A DNA stretch of 64,000 nucleotides, taken from positions 11,718,001 through 11,782,000 of the forward strand of contig OX485809.1 in assembly GCA_950295325.1 (NCBI GenBank), in the 5' to 3' direction. A model generated the notes under the pieces. It saw only the letters and a list, made by a program, of their open reading frames with translations. It did no database searches and was not told the DNA's origin. Position 1 is the first letter of the stretch. Every line of letters begins with the position of its first letter. The DNA comes from Polytrichum commune (Eukaryota; Streptophyta; Polytrichopsida; Polytrichales; Polytrichaceae). Made by a program: the position numbers and the translations under genes. This document shows, piece by piece, positions 21,820 through 30,415 of the stretch.

Positions 21820-24292
21820 TATAGATAGGTTTTTAGATTGGGTTCCAATTAAGAAAACCACACAGGGAAGACCAAATGAGTGTCAGGTGTTACATCTAGG
21901 GATCACCATTGAGTTAATTGATAGATTACAAGAGAATTAAGATGTATTTAGAACAACAAACACAGGGAAAAAGACTTCTAGAGTGAGCTTTAGGATTGAT
22001 TCAATTAAGGTTAAGGGTCACTCACAGCAGTACATGCAATTGATCAGTCACTCCCTCACAACCCACTCTCGTTAGTAACATCACTCTTATAATGTGTTTT
22101 GCAATTCAGGGAGTCACAGCTCAACCATAGACATTTGAGTACGCCATAGTCTCAGAAACCCAAGGCAAAAACTCCTTGAGGTGACCATAGTCTCTTTAAA
22201 GAAGTAACCAAGGACTATAGGCCATACCACAGTTAGTAAGGATATCACGTTCACACTTGACTCCTCCTATGGTTAAGTGATTGATTTAATTAGATAAAGA
22301 CCACAGAAATGAATTATTTCCTTAGCCAGTTTTAGACTTAACACTATCACAGTGGAATTGAATGCATTAATTATTAAAATTAACAAAAGTCTAACGTGTG
22401 ACAGTAACCTAGTGACCGAGTCTAGAACCGAACCGAACCGGGACCGTAAGAGTCTAATCGCAGGACCATAGTCTACACGGCACGGCCATAGTCTAGTCAC
22501 CAGTAACAGTCACAAGTAACCAGTATCAAGTCACGTCTTATAGAGAGGGCCATAGTCTTAGTATCCAGTAACCAATAACAAGTAGCCAGTCACCAGTAAC
22601 CAAGTCAGCGTCAAGTTCTCGAAGGTGATGCTGGCCACTCCTCCTTTTATGCTTGCCTTTGAGTGCTCCCCCTAACAATATGGGTTAAAGGCGGCTTAGC
22701 TCTCCCACGCGACTCCTCCTTCGGTCTTCACGCGCGTGCAGCTCCTTCTCTCCTCCTTACAGGAACGGCGATTCCACTTCACAGCTTCGCAGATTCAATT
22801 CACCTACCCCTTCTCAAGGTGGTGACTGTTACTAAAATTTAACACACTCCATTGCCGCAAGCAGTCAGAACTTCATCGAATCCCACTTACTCGGCACTTA
22901 ATTCATAAACAGTTTCCATTAATAAATCATTACTCTGTAGACATAATTTTGCTCCCTGCTTAGAGTTACACACCAACTTTGTGCTCCCCGGTGTTTTCTT
23001 TCACTCAATTAGCAACTTAGCCGAAGTGAGTCTGCTCTCGGGAAATTCAATTTCTAAATTGCTTCTACCCTGAATTCGTTTCGAGTAAGCTCCGCTGTTC
23101 TCTCTTTTGACTGATAAGTTTTCAACACTGAATCCTGATTCGGATAGAGAATCAGATGTCAATCATTCACGACAACTTAACTACATCCATCACCACTCTG
23201 AGGGAAAAGAGGATTGCTCACAGAATTATGGTCTTACTCTTTAAATGACACACTCCTCTCCTCAGATAGCCAGTCACAAGTAGTTATTTAGTTTGGAATC
23301 TCTTCATCAAGATTACTGAAATTAAGGCATAGAGTTGACCTCAAAGGAATTTCACATTCCTATTTCGCGTCACACATATAAATAATCTCAAGGGATTTAT
23401 GATGATCAAAATGCTTCACGCCTTCGATCTCGGACAATCACAAGACAAGGGGAAGAAGAAATCGCTCCTTTCACAGGTTTTCCAGTTCGACTTGTAGTTC
23501 TATAAGAATTTCCGAAGAGATAACAAATTGTTTCTCCGATGTCCAGCACAACTTCACATCAGGTAGATGAAGACTAATCCAACCAATTCACATGGCCGAA
23601 TACACACATAAAGAATGAACTTCACATTCACTCTATTATGACATGACAAGTTCCCAATTCAGACTTGCATATCAATTACGGGTTTCACACTTCTTTACTC
23701 GTCTTTCAACAATGAAAATTACACAACAATTATCTTACTCCCTTCACAGGAGAAAGGTAATACACTGCTTTCCCGATCCTTCACGAACCAGAAAATGACT
23801 CTTTGACTTAATTGATTCACAACAACAACACAAACAACACATCACAATTTCGATTCACTCACACACAGTTGATAAGACAGCTTCACGCTGTAATATTATA
23901 TTAAGAAGAGTAAGATGTACATCACAAAGGGCTTCACACCCAAGCGAAAAGCACTCAAAAAACGACAAAGCAAGGGAGGCTCTCTTCTCGAGAGGAACTG
24001 CCTTTCTCCTCTCCCTCTTCTCCTCTATATCCCCTAAATTAACTACCTCGTCTCTTGGAATCAGATTTCATAAGGCTCTTCGACTTGGTCACATGTCTAT
24101 TGCCCTACCCAAAAGACTCTTCCTCTTGGGATCTGTTTCATATGAATTAAATGTTTCACCCTTAGCTCATTTCGGATAATTGGTCACTAATGACTTACTT
24201 TAACGTCCATTTCACATTCTGAGTGCCAATATGAATTCACATCCTATCAAAATTCTAAAATGACTATTCTGAGACCAAAAAGTTGTACCACA
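21820..24292 (-). mobile_element. 2.47-kb LTR-like insertion inside LINE ORF1
   Basis: Flanked by TGCAC at 21815-21819 and again at 24293-24297 (GTGCA on the minus strand), a five-base target duplication typical of LTR retrotransposons. On the minus strand it begins TGTGGTACAAC and ends CCTATCTATA, so the 5' TG is present while the expected terminal CA would be TA. It contains no open frame of note and many CCATAGTCT words (about 22130-22560), so it may be a solo LTR or a non-autonomous element. Element plus duplication is 2478 bp, a multiple of three, and the LINE frame reads GERA then FVMTM across the empty site. With one base less certainty at each edge, a six-base duplication is equally possible. 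Confidence 0.65.
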
Positions 24293-24982
24293 TGCACGTT
24301 CACCTCGGAGAAAAGCTAGGCCGTCTCGCTTAGGGTGTTGGAGGTGGATTTTAATAAATCCGGCCCAATTCCGTGTGACCGTGTTGATGCCTATGTCGAT
24401 TGGGTTGGAGTAGGTGAGGCCTAAGGGATGCTCATAAGTCGTAGGCGCTCCAAGCATGCGGTTTTGACTTCTTGCCGGCTAAGTTGCTTGTATTCTCCAT
24501 CAAACCTTATAGTGACGTGGAACCCTTCGGTTAGGCCCGTGTCTTGGGAGATTTTCTCATACATGGGGACTTGGGTGAAGTGGAGATGTTGCCCGGGTAC
24601 CGCATCCGGACGCTCAGATGGGTAAAGAGTTTGTGGTGTCCTTGGGAAGGCTCTTCGGATGGTTCGGAATTCTTGTACTTCGGTGGTGGGTGTCCCGGTG
24701 GCGTGAAAATCCTCATCCGTTCGCCTTTCTTTCAACTCTTTCTTTCCTCTTTGTATGGAAAGTGCTTCTTGCATGTGGAAGCCAAGCCACAATTGCCCTA
24801 GCATGTCAATGCCTAGTGTGGTTAGCCTCTTGGGTCGTGTAGGTGTAGGAAGTGGTAGGGACTTACTTTGTGATGTGGGTGTGGATGTGGCGGTGTAATC
24901 CGCGGCTTTTCGTCTCTTGGCATTTTGACTTTCCGAAGTATCCTCCAATCGGGGGTTGCGATATGGCAATGTGGGTGGTGTG

Positions 24983-26192
24983 CAGGGCTGTTTTTTCACA
25001 AAGTTTTTACCCGTCCACGTCCCAAAACCTCGAATTGAAAGGCAAAAAAAATTGCAACCCGTCCCAAAACCGGTAATTTCAAAACCAACCCGTCCATGGA
25101 AAGGTTGAAGAAAAAACAACCCGTCCCAAAACCGGTAATTTCTAAACCAACCCGTCCATGAAAAGGTTAAAGGAAAAAACAAATCGATAAAGATAACCCA
25201 AAAGATGTCGGCATGTGATTGGTGCACTTGCCACTTGGAAACAATAGTATCTTACTATTTTTGTTCATTTCTGCTTTTTCTATTATAATTACCAATTTGC
25301 CAGCCTGCCACTGCCCCATTTTGTCTGTTTGTCCACAGACTAATTCAGAGAAACTGAACTAGATTCAGTCACTCAAACTCAACCGGTTCATTTGAAACTA
25401 ACTCGAATTCAAGAAGTTGGAGAGTGCCGCTGGAACAATCTCCTCCTGCAATCTTGAACTTCAACAGGTGTTTTCTCAAACTCAACCGGTTCATTTGAAA
25501 CTAACTCGAATTCAAGAAGTTGAAGCGTGCTGCTGGAACAATCTTCTCCTGCAATCTTGAACTTCAACAGTTGTTTTCTCAAACTCAACCGGTTCATTTG
25601 ACGACTGCAATCAATTTATCTCTCACCGGTCTCTCAGTTGCTTTAGCTTTCAGTTGCATATGTTCGATTCATTAGCATCCTAAATCTTGAGAGTCTTATT
25701 CCTCTCTTTTGTTGTGGGTTGAGTGCAGATTCGAGGGTTGTGCAGGAAATTTCTGTCAATTCGAGTTAAACCCTAGCAAATTGCAGGGTTGAGCTTGTTA
25801 GTTGTTGGGTCAATGTATGAGTAGATATTTGAGCCTTACATGTGGCTAAGATGGTGGAAGCATTGTCTTTGACATTATGTTAAAAAGGTTCTAAATTTTG
25901 TGGTTGATGAATTAATGTATGCAGGTGAATCAAGCACTTCAAGATTGATAGTTTGATTGGGTATTAGTGGTTTGATTGCATTATGCTTATATTCACATGT
26001 CATATATGACATAACATAATTGATATTTGTATCATTTTTTTAATTTAAAAATTGTTATTTTTAGAACCCGTCCAAAGTGAATTTGACACGTCCCAAAACC
26101 GGTTCATTTTCTAAGAACCCATCCACTGGAAATGTTTTTTTTTATGAACATGTCCCTAGACATGTTAGGGACCTTGTGAAAAAACACCCCTG
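24983..26192. mobile_element. Non-autonomous hAT-type element, 1210 bp
   Basis: The ends are CAGGGCTGTTTTTTCACAAA and, in reverse complement, CAGGGGTGTTTTTTCACAAG, a typical hAT terminal inverted repeat. A perfect 8-bp target duplication GTGGTGTG flanks it (24975-24982 and 26193-26200). The interior has no transposase frame. It contains a 103-bp tandem repeat (about 25372-25610, 2.4 copies) and repeated CCCGTCC/GGACGGG words near both ends. A 677-bp relative lies at 49616-50292. It was inserted into LINE ORF1 in a length that preserves frame. Confidence 0.92.
25372..25610. repeat. 103-bp tandem repeat inside the hAT-type element
   Basis: CTCAAACTCAACCGGTTC recurs at 25372, 25475 and 25578, giving 2.4 copies with few differences. 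Confidence 0.9.
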
Positions 26193-26388
26193 GTGGTGTG
26201 CCTTCTCCAATTTGCACGGATTTCCATGGCGTGGCTTGTGCTCCTTGTATCGAGTCGCCTCCTAGTGACACTTGTAAGGAGCTACCCCCTCTTTCCGGTG
26301 ACACATTTTCGAGTTGTGCATCCATGTCCATGTCTTCCTCAATTTCGAAGTTGTGGGGGAGGTTGGTGTGGTGTGATGGATGTGACTT

Positions 26389-28827
26389 CTATGATGTCGG
26401 CGGCTGAGCTAGGACTTGTTGGCGGAATTCGGAGTACCTCTCACTGAGGGTGGTGGGTGGCTGCTGGTTTGTCTGTGCCATTGATGCCCTGGTTCGTCCT
26501 TCCCGTCTTTGTCTATGTTGTGGTAGTATTTGTATGCAGCCGAGGTCTGTGGGGTCTTGAAGGCGTTGCTGGTTTCTCTTTGGATGGCTGTGTGTTTGCA
26601 ATTCTCGGGGATGTCGGTCCAGTGTGCGCCGTTGTCTGGAGTCTTGCTGTTTGGTGGATGTGAAGTTGCCTTGAGGGTTGTATAATTGGCGTCTGACCTG
26701 AAGAAATCGTTGTTGAGTGTGAGCTTGTTGCTGTTGTTGGATGGCGCTCCGTAGTCTACCGGTGGTTCTTCTCTGTGCTGGGTGTGGGTGCCTGTGATGG
26801 TCGGCACTTTGGGCTGGCTTCGTGTGGAGCCTGCAGGGATAGAGAGTGTGTGTGAGGTTTTGTATGTGAATGCACGGATTGAGGTGTAGGTGGGTAGGAG
26901 TAATACATACCTTGTGGCTGGGTAGCGGTCGGGTGGTGGGGCGATAGCTGTGGGCAATGTTGTGTAAGCAGCTCACAGTGGTTGTGGTGTGTGCAGGTTG
27001 GGTGCGAGGTGGCGCCGTCTCGTCAGCAGCTTCGGCGCTGTGCTCTGTATGGGGGTCGAGTAGCTGCAGTTCGACGAGTGGTGTGGCCTGCCCGGAGTCG
27101 GAGTTGTCTGCTCCAGGTGTTACAACTTCGGTGCTGCGCTCGGTAGGGGGGTCCAGTGACTGCAGTTCAGCAATTGGTGTGGCCTGCCCTGAGTCGGAGC
27201 TGTCTGCTCCAGTTATTGTAGTAGTGTGTTGATTGTGACTCTGCCGGTGCTCGGTGTGTGTGGCCTTCACAGGGTGTGCGGGAGGGTGTGTCGTGTGCGT
27301 GCAGCAGGGAGGAGAAGGTGTTGGTGGGCAGTGTGAGGTAGAGTGGGAGCCTGGAGCATGTATGAGTGATGAGGGGGAGGTGGTGTGCATACGGCCTTGT
27401 GCAGGAAGAAGGGTGTCTATGCTGAGTTGGAAGAAAGAGGAGTGATTGGGAGGGTGTGAGATGAGGGAGGAATGTTTGGAGGGGTGTATGGGGAGAGATG
27501 AGTGAGTGGGAGGGTGTGGGAGGAGAGAGAAGTGAGTGATGTTGAGCTTGTGTGTGGCTTTGTTAAGTACTGCAATGTATGTCTTAATGTGGGTGGTTGT
27601 GTGCAAGTGGTGTTTGGCGGCGCTTGTTGCAACAACTTTCTGATGGCGGTTTCTGTATTTTACTTGTTGTGTGTTGTGTTGAATTGCCGTATTTGTTGTG
27701 TGTATAGATTGTTTTGACTTGTATTTTGTGTGGGCTGCGTGTGTAATGTTGGTAGAGTGTGGCTTTTGGGTTGCTGGAGTTGTGTAGTTACTTGCTAGGT
27801 GACAGCTGCGGCAGTATATCTTTAGTTTGCTGGCGATTTCTGGCAGAGGCGTTTCGGGGCTTTGTGTGGGTGTTTCGCGGTGGTCAGGTTTTTGAGGCTG
27901 GCTTAGGGTTATTGTGAGAGGCAGGGTTGGTAGGGGTGGGGTTATCCGACATTGTTGTTGAGTGTTTGTTTGTGGGAGTGTAGTTGGTGTAGAGGGTGAG
28001 GTGTTTGCTAGGAAGGGTACTTGGTTGTGATATGTGGGTTTGGGTGGCTGGGTGGTTGTGTGTGTTATGGAGGATTGATGTGGGGAGTGGTGTGTGTGGT
28101 TTGGAGTGGAAATGAGGTTGGTGGTATGTGTGGGCGATCTGTGGCTGGCGGGAGCGAAGTGGCGAAGTTCGGGCGGCAGTTGTCGAACTTTGGTAAGTGT
28201 GTTTCCCCGAGTCTGTATGTATTGGGTTTGTGTGTGTGCTTTGTGTGGTAGGGTCTTCCATGGTGCCTCTTGCGGAGGTCTTTGTGTGGAGGAGTTTTGG
28301 ATTTTCTTTGTGTGATTGTCCGGTATTGGAAGATTGAGTTTGTTGAAGCATCTCAGGGAGACAAAGTGTAGGGTTGTGGAGTACCTTGGGATGTTCGGAG
28401 TGGGTGCTGACTTGTGATGTTGGAGGCGGGCGCGATGTGTGTGTACGTGTAGGTGCTTGTTCGGAGGGGATGCTGGGTGCTGTGGCTCATTGGCGACCTC
28501 GGCTGGTGCTCCTTGCCACTCCATCTTGCTGGTGAGCGCCTGGATGTTCGCGATCGGGGGCGCTCTGAGGGTTGGGTTAGATCTAGGGCGCGTCCTGGGG
28601 ATGTGTTGCTGGAGGGAGTTGGGGGTGGGCGCCTTGGTGTTCGCAGTCTGGGGCACTTGGGGTGTTGGAGTTGGCGTGGATCTGAGGAGCTTGTTGGCGT
28701 TGTGTTGTTGGTGGAAGGTTGAGGCGGATCTGTAGCGAGTGTAGGGTTTGTGGGGACGGGAGGGGGAGGGATATGCGCAAGGTAGGTAGGGTAGTCTCCG
28801 GAAGGCGGTGTTGCCTGGCTTGTGCAT
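26389..28827 (-). CDS. LINE ORF1 N-terminal part, Pro/Thr/His/Gln-rich
   Basis: An 812-codon frame from ATG 28827 (the frame is open further up to a stop at 28906) to TAG 26389. No known domain is recognised. Composition follows the A/C-rich sense strand (His, Thr, Pro, Gln). Two internal repeats support real coding in this frame: a 36-residue unit with core DSGQATPxxELQ (two copies near 27030-27215), and an approximately 31-residue unit starting QQH (about 28540-28720). The C-terminus is Q/R-rich. The same frame continues past the TAG and past the hAT element into the RRM-like part, so I read it as the gag-like N-terminus of ORF1. An 80-nt segment at 26831-26910 has good minus-strand splice signals (GTATGT and a CTGCAG acceptor), but the frame is open through it. 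Confidence 0.5.
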   Translation of the reverse strand: MHKPGNTAFRRLPYLPCAYPSPSRPHKPYTRYRSASTFHQQHNANKLLRSTPTPTPQVPQTANTKAPTPNSLQQHIPRTRPRSNPTLRAPPIANIQALTSKMEWQGAPAEVANEPQHPASPPNKHLHVHTHRARLQHHKSAPTPNIPRYSTTLHFVSLRCFNKLNLPIPDNHTKKIQNSSTQRPPQEAPWKTLPHKAHTQTQYIQTRGNTLTKVRQLPPELRHFAPASHRSPTHTTNLISTPNHTHHSPHQSSITHTTTQPPKPTYHNQVPFLANTSPSTPTTLPQTNTQQQCRITPPLPTLPLTITLSQPQKPDHRETPTQSPETPLPEIASKLKIYCRSCHLASNYTTPATQKPHSTNITHAAHTKYKSKQSIHTTNTAIQHNTQQVKYRNRHQKVVATSAAKHHLHTTTHIKTYIAVLNKATHKLNITHFSLLPHPPTHSSLPIHPSKHSSLISHPPNHSSFFQLSIDTLLPAQGRMHTTSPSSLIHAPGSHSTSHCPPTPSPPCCTHTTHPPAHPVKATHTEHRQSHNQHTTTITGADSSDSGQATPIAELQSLDPPTERSTEVVTPGADNSDSGQATPLVELQLLDPHTEHSAEAADETAPPRTQPAHTTTTVSCLHNIAHSYRPTTRPLPSHKVCITPTHLHLNPCIHIQNLTHTLYPCRLHTKPAQSADHHRHPHPAQRRTTGRLRSAIQQQQQAHTQQRFLQVRRQLYNPQGNFTSTKQQDSRQRRTLDRHPRELQTHSHPKRNQQRLQDPTDLGCIQILPQHRQRREGRTRASMAQTNQQPPTTLSERYSEFRQQVLAQPPTS

Positions 28828-29207
28828 TGTAATGTATAGAACACTATTAGGAGAAAAATTTGAGATCTCCACAGCTTGCCGGTTTGTTGTTGTCGTGCTG
28901 CGTTCTTACTTGGTGTTGGCTGCTTCCCATGTCTGAGGTTGGAATGTGTGCATGTGCTTGATGTAAACTTCTGCCCGGTGTTGGTCTTGTCCTTGAGTAT
29001 GCTGCGCTGGTTTACTGTGGCCGCGGTCTTTCCTCGATCTTGTTTGAGTGTGGTGCCGAGATCTGGTGAGTTCGGGGCAGTTCCTGGACATGCTTTGCTT
29101 GATGAGGTTCCTGGATCTGTTGTGGTTGCGGCATCGTTGAGGTTCGAGGTTGCCGAACTGTTTCGGCCGCGGGTTGCCTGTGTGCAGAGAGCTCCGCACC
29201 GCCTCAT
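28353..29207 (-). CDS. Possible 5' frame of the LINE, function unknown
   Basis: A 284-codon frame starting at ATG 29207 in GC-richer sequence, overlapping the ORF1 N-terminal frame. It contains a hydrophobic segment near residues 115-130 (IFLLIVFYTLQC) that resembles a signal peptide or membrane segment, after a Ser/Thr/Asn/Lys-rich head. Because the minus strand is A/C-rich, stops are rare and long frames arise by chance. The upstream half (28906-29207), where the ORF1 frame is closed, is the more credible part and may be a leader joined to ORF1 by splicing or frameshift. Confidence 0.35.
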   Translation of the reverse strand: MRRCGALCTQATRGRNSSATSNLNDAATTTDPGTSSSKACPGTAPNSPDLGTTLKQDRGKTAATVNQRSILKDKTNTGQKFTSSTCTHSNLRHGKQPTPSKNAARQQQTGKLWRSQIFLLIVFYTLQCTSQATPPSGDYPTYLAHIPPPPVPTNPTLATDPPQPSTNNTTPTSSSDPRQLQHPKCPRLRTPRRPPPTPSSNTSPGRALDLTQPSERPRSRTSRRSPARWSGKEHQPRSPMSHSTQHPLRTSTYTYTHIAPASNITSQHPLRTSQGTPQPYTLSP

Positions 29208-29240
29208 CGCCGAACCTTCAAAAACCCTTTCAAATGGTCA

Positions 29241-30204
29241 TTGATATATATATATTATGTCACCATTTCCAATCCTCTTGATACAATACTACACAATTTG
29301 GTTTTCCAATAGATCATTGTCTACCTTAACCCCTAACTTCCCACGCCCGATTTCCTTCCAATTTGCTTGGAAAATGTTTTCTCAATTTCAACAACCATAT
29401 ATAGTTGACGATCGAAAGTTTTTTTTTGACAAATCCAGCCATATAGACGCTTGCAAGTTAGAGGTGATTACTCGTAGTCCATATTGAAAATGTTGAGGTT
29501 ATGCTATGTAGGAGATTATAATGGGAATGTCAATGATGGTCTTGAGGGTCAACAATTTAGAAATTGAATTGGGATTGGTTTTTTGATCAAATCTCCACTC
29601 AAATCATCTCCAAATGACAACACGTCACCCTCATTCAAAAGAGGAGCAATTTACCTACTCAAATCAACGCACAAAACTTGAAATGCTTATTTTGTGATTT
29701 TGTGGGGAAGCTTTGCAATTTGAGGCAGTGGTGCTACAATTGCGCACCTTTCACATGGATTTAGACCCACCAACACATGTCCAACTAAAATTCCAACAAT
29801 AAATGTTTAGGATATGCTACGTTTTGAGTGTCGTGCAAATTTTTACTAGATCAATTGGGAATCATTTGCACATAGGGATCAACAAAGAACATGTTTAGGA
29901 TATGTTGCCCTTAAACTACAGAGGTGACAAATGTCAAGTAGGCATTCGTGGACCGCTTCCACTCTAAACTAGTTGAGAGCACACTCCCATATTTAAATTA
30001 ATCCAAATATAACTATCTAGATTGAAATAAAATCATCCAAGTGATAGGACATAGCAAATCTGAACACAAATAAGAGGAGTAGTTAAAACAATCCATAAAC
30101 CGTTCCAACTGATGTCAAAGGGGTTAGAGCAAATTGTTCACGACATTTGGTTGCATAACACATTAGGGGTTAAAATCGTTTTGGGAAGGGTTAGTACTTA
30201 GTTA
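29241..30204. other. No gene seen; upstream region of the AAA-ATPase gene
   Basis: AT-rich sequence between the LINE 5' end and the CIP111-like gene. Only short random frames. It contains a TA microsatellite near 29245-29255. Confidence 0.5.
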
Positions 30205-30250
30205 TACTACTATATAGTCCACTAGGGCATCTAGGGTTTAGGGTTTAAGC
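30205..30250 (+). promoter_or_regulatory. Core promoter with TATA box and telo-box
   Basis: TATATAG at 30211-30217 is followed by TTTAGGGTTT at 30237-30246, the plant telo-box (reverse complement AAACCCTAAA). The telo-box is common in promoters or leaders of plant ribosomal-protein and ribosome-biogenesis genes, which fits the AFG2-type gene starting at 30416. The transcription start itself is not proven. Confidence 0.6.
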
Positions 30251-30415
30251 CCTTTGACCTTGGTACTTGGACTTGGTGCAAGAGTGGCACTCTGCTTCTC
30301 CGAGGCCCTGGAACAATCGGAGGATTCGGCTTCCGAACAATTGAAAACAACCAAGCAATCATCTTGTTCTTCTTATTCTTCGATTGGGGGTTACAGAATT
30401 TGCGTGGAGAAGGTG

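Larger units (their letters stand above)
24298..26388 (-). pseudogene. LINE ORF1 central part, split by a hAT insertion and one frameshift
   Basis: This continues the frame of the segment beyond the TAG at 26389. About 60 codons (26201-26388) precede the hAT element, then about 185 codons (24424-24974) follow in the same frame because element plus duplication is 1218 bp. A lysine/arginine-rich patch (KRRKA) and a P/S/T-rich stretch come first. An RRM-like strand pattern follows (FHVTIRFDG, then WAGFIKIHL and GLAFLRGERA). The last part lies in the next frame (24298-24457), so one base is missing near 24430, probably in the run ATCCCTTAGG. GERA leads directly into the C-terminal ORF1 part once the 2.47-kb insertion is ignored. 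The expected role is nucleic-acid binding. Confidence 0.65.
11682..29240 (-). mobile_element. Giant Dualen/RandI-like LINE, interrupted by two insertions
   Basis: One non-LTR retrotransposon on the minus strand. Its 3' end is a GAA/TTC microsatellite with an adjacent hairpin (11681-11723), and its 5' end lies near 29.24 kb. ORF1 spans roughly 28.8 to 20.68 kb and ORF2 roughly 20.69 to 12.26 kb. Two insertions with target-site duplications (21820-24292 and 24983-26192) split ORF1. Both add a multiple of three bases, and ORF1 reads smoothly across both when they are removed. Remaining length is about 13.9 kb, far beyond usual plant L1 or RTE elements. ORF2 carries 2A-like motifs, APE endonuclease, RT, RNase H and a probable R2-type endonuclease. 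Known lesions: TAG at 26389, a one-base deletion near 24430, TAA at 19141, a one-base shift near 18851 and TGA at 17709. The 5' boundary is the least certain; the only candidate flanking duplication (AAGGT) is too short to trust. Confidence 0.85.

Noticed and set aside
21820-24292. CACTA-type transposon
   Set aside because: CACTATAG at the left edge is suggestive, but the right edge lacks the matching TAGTG; the five-base duplication and TG start fit an LTR-like element better.
26409-26957. Separate 182-codon minus-strand gene
   Set aside because: Non-ATG start and overlap with the better supported ORF1 frame; probably chance openness of A/C-rich DNA.
30254-30415. Upstream extension of the CIP111 start
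   Set aside because: Open frame but no ATG before 30416; kept as probable 5' UTR.
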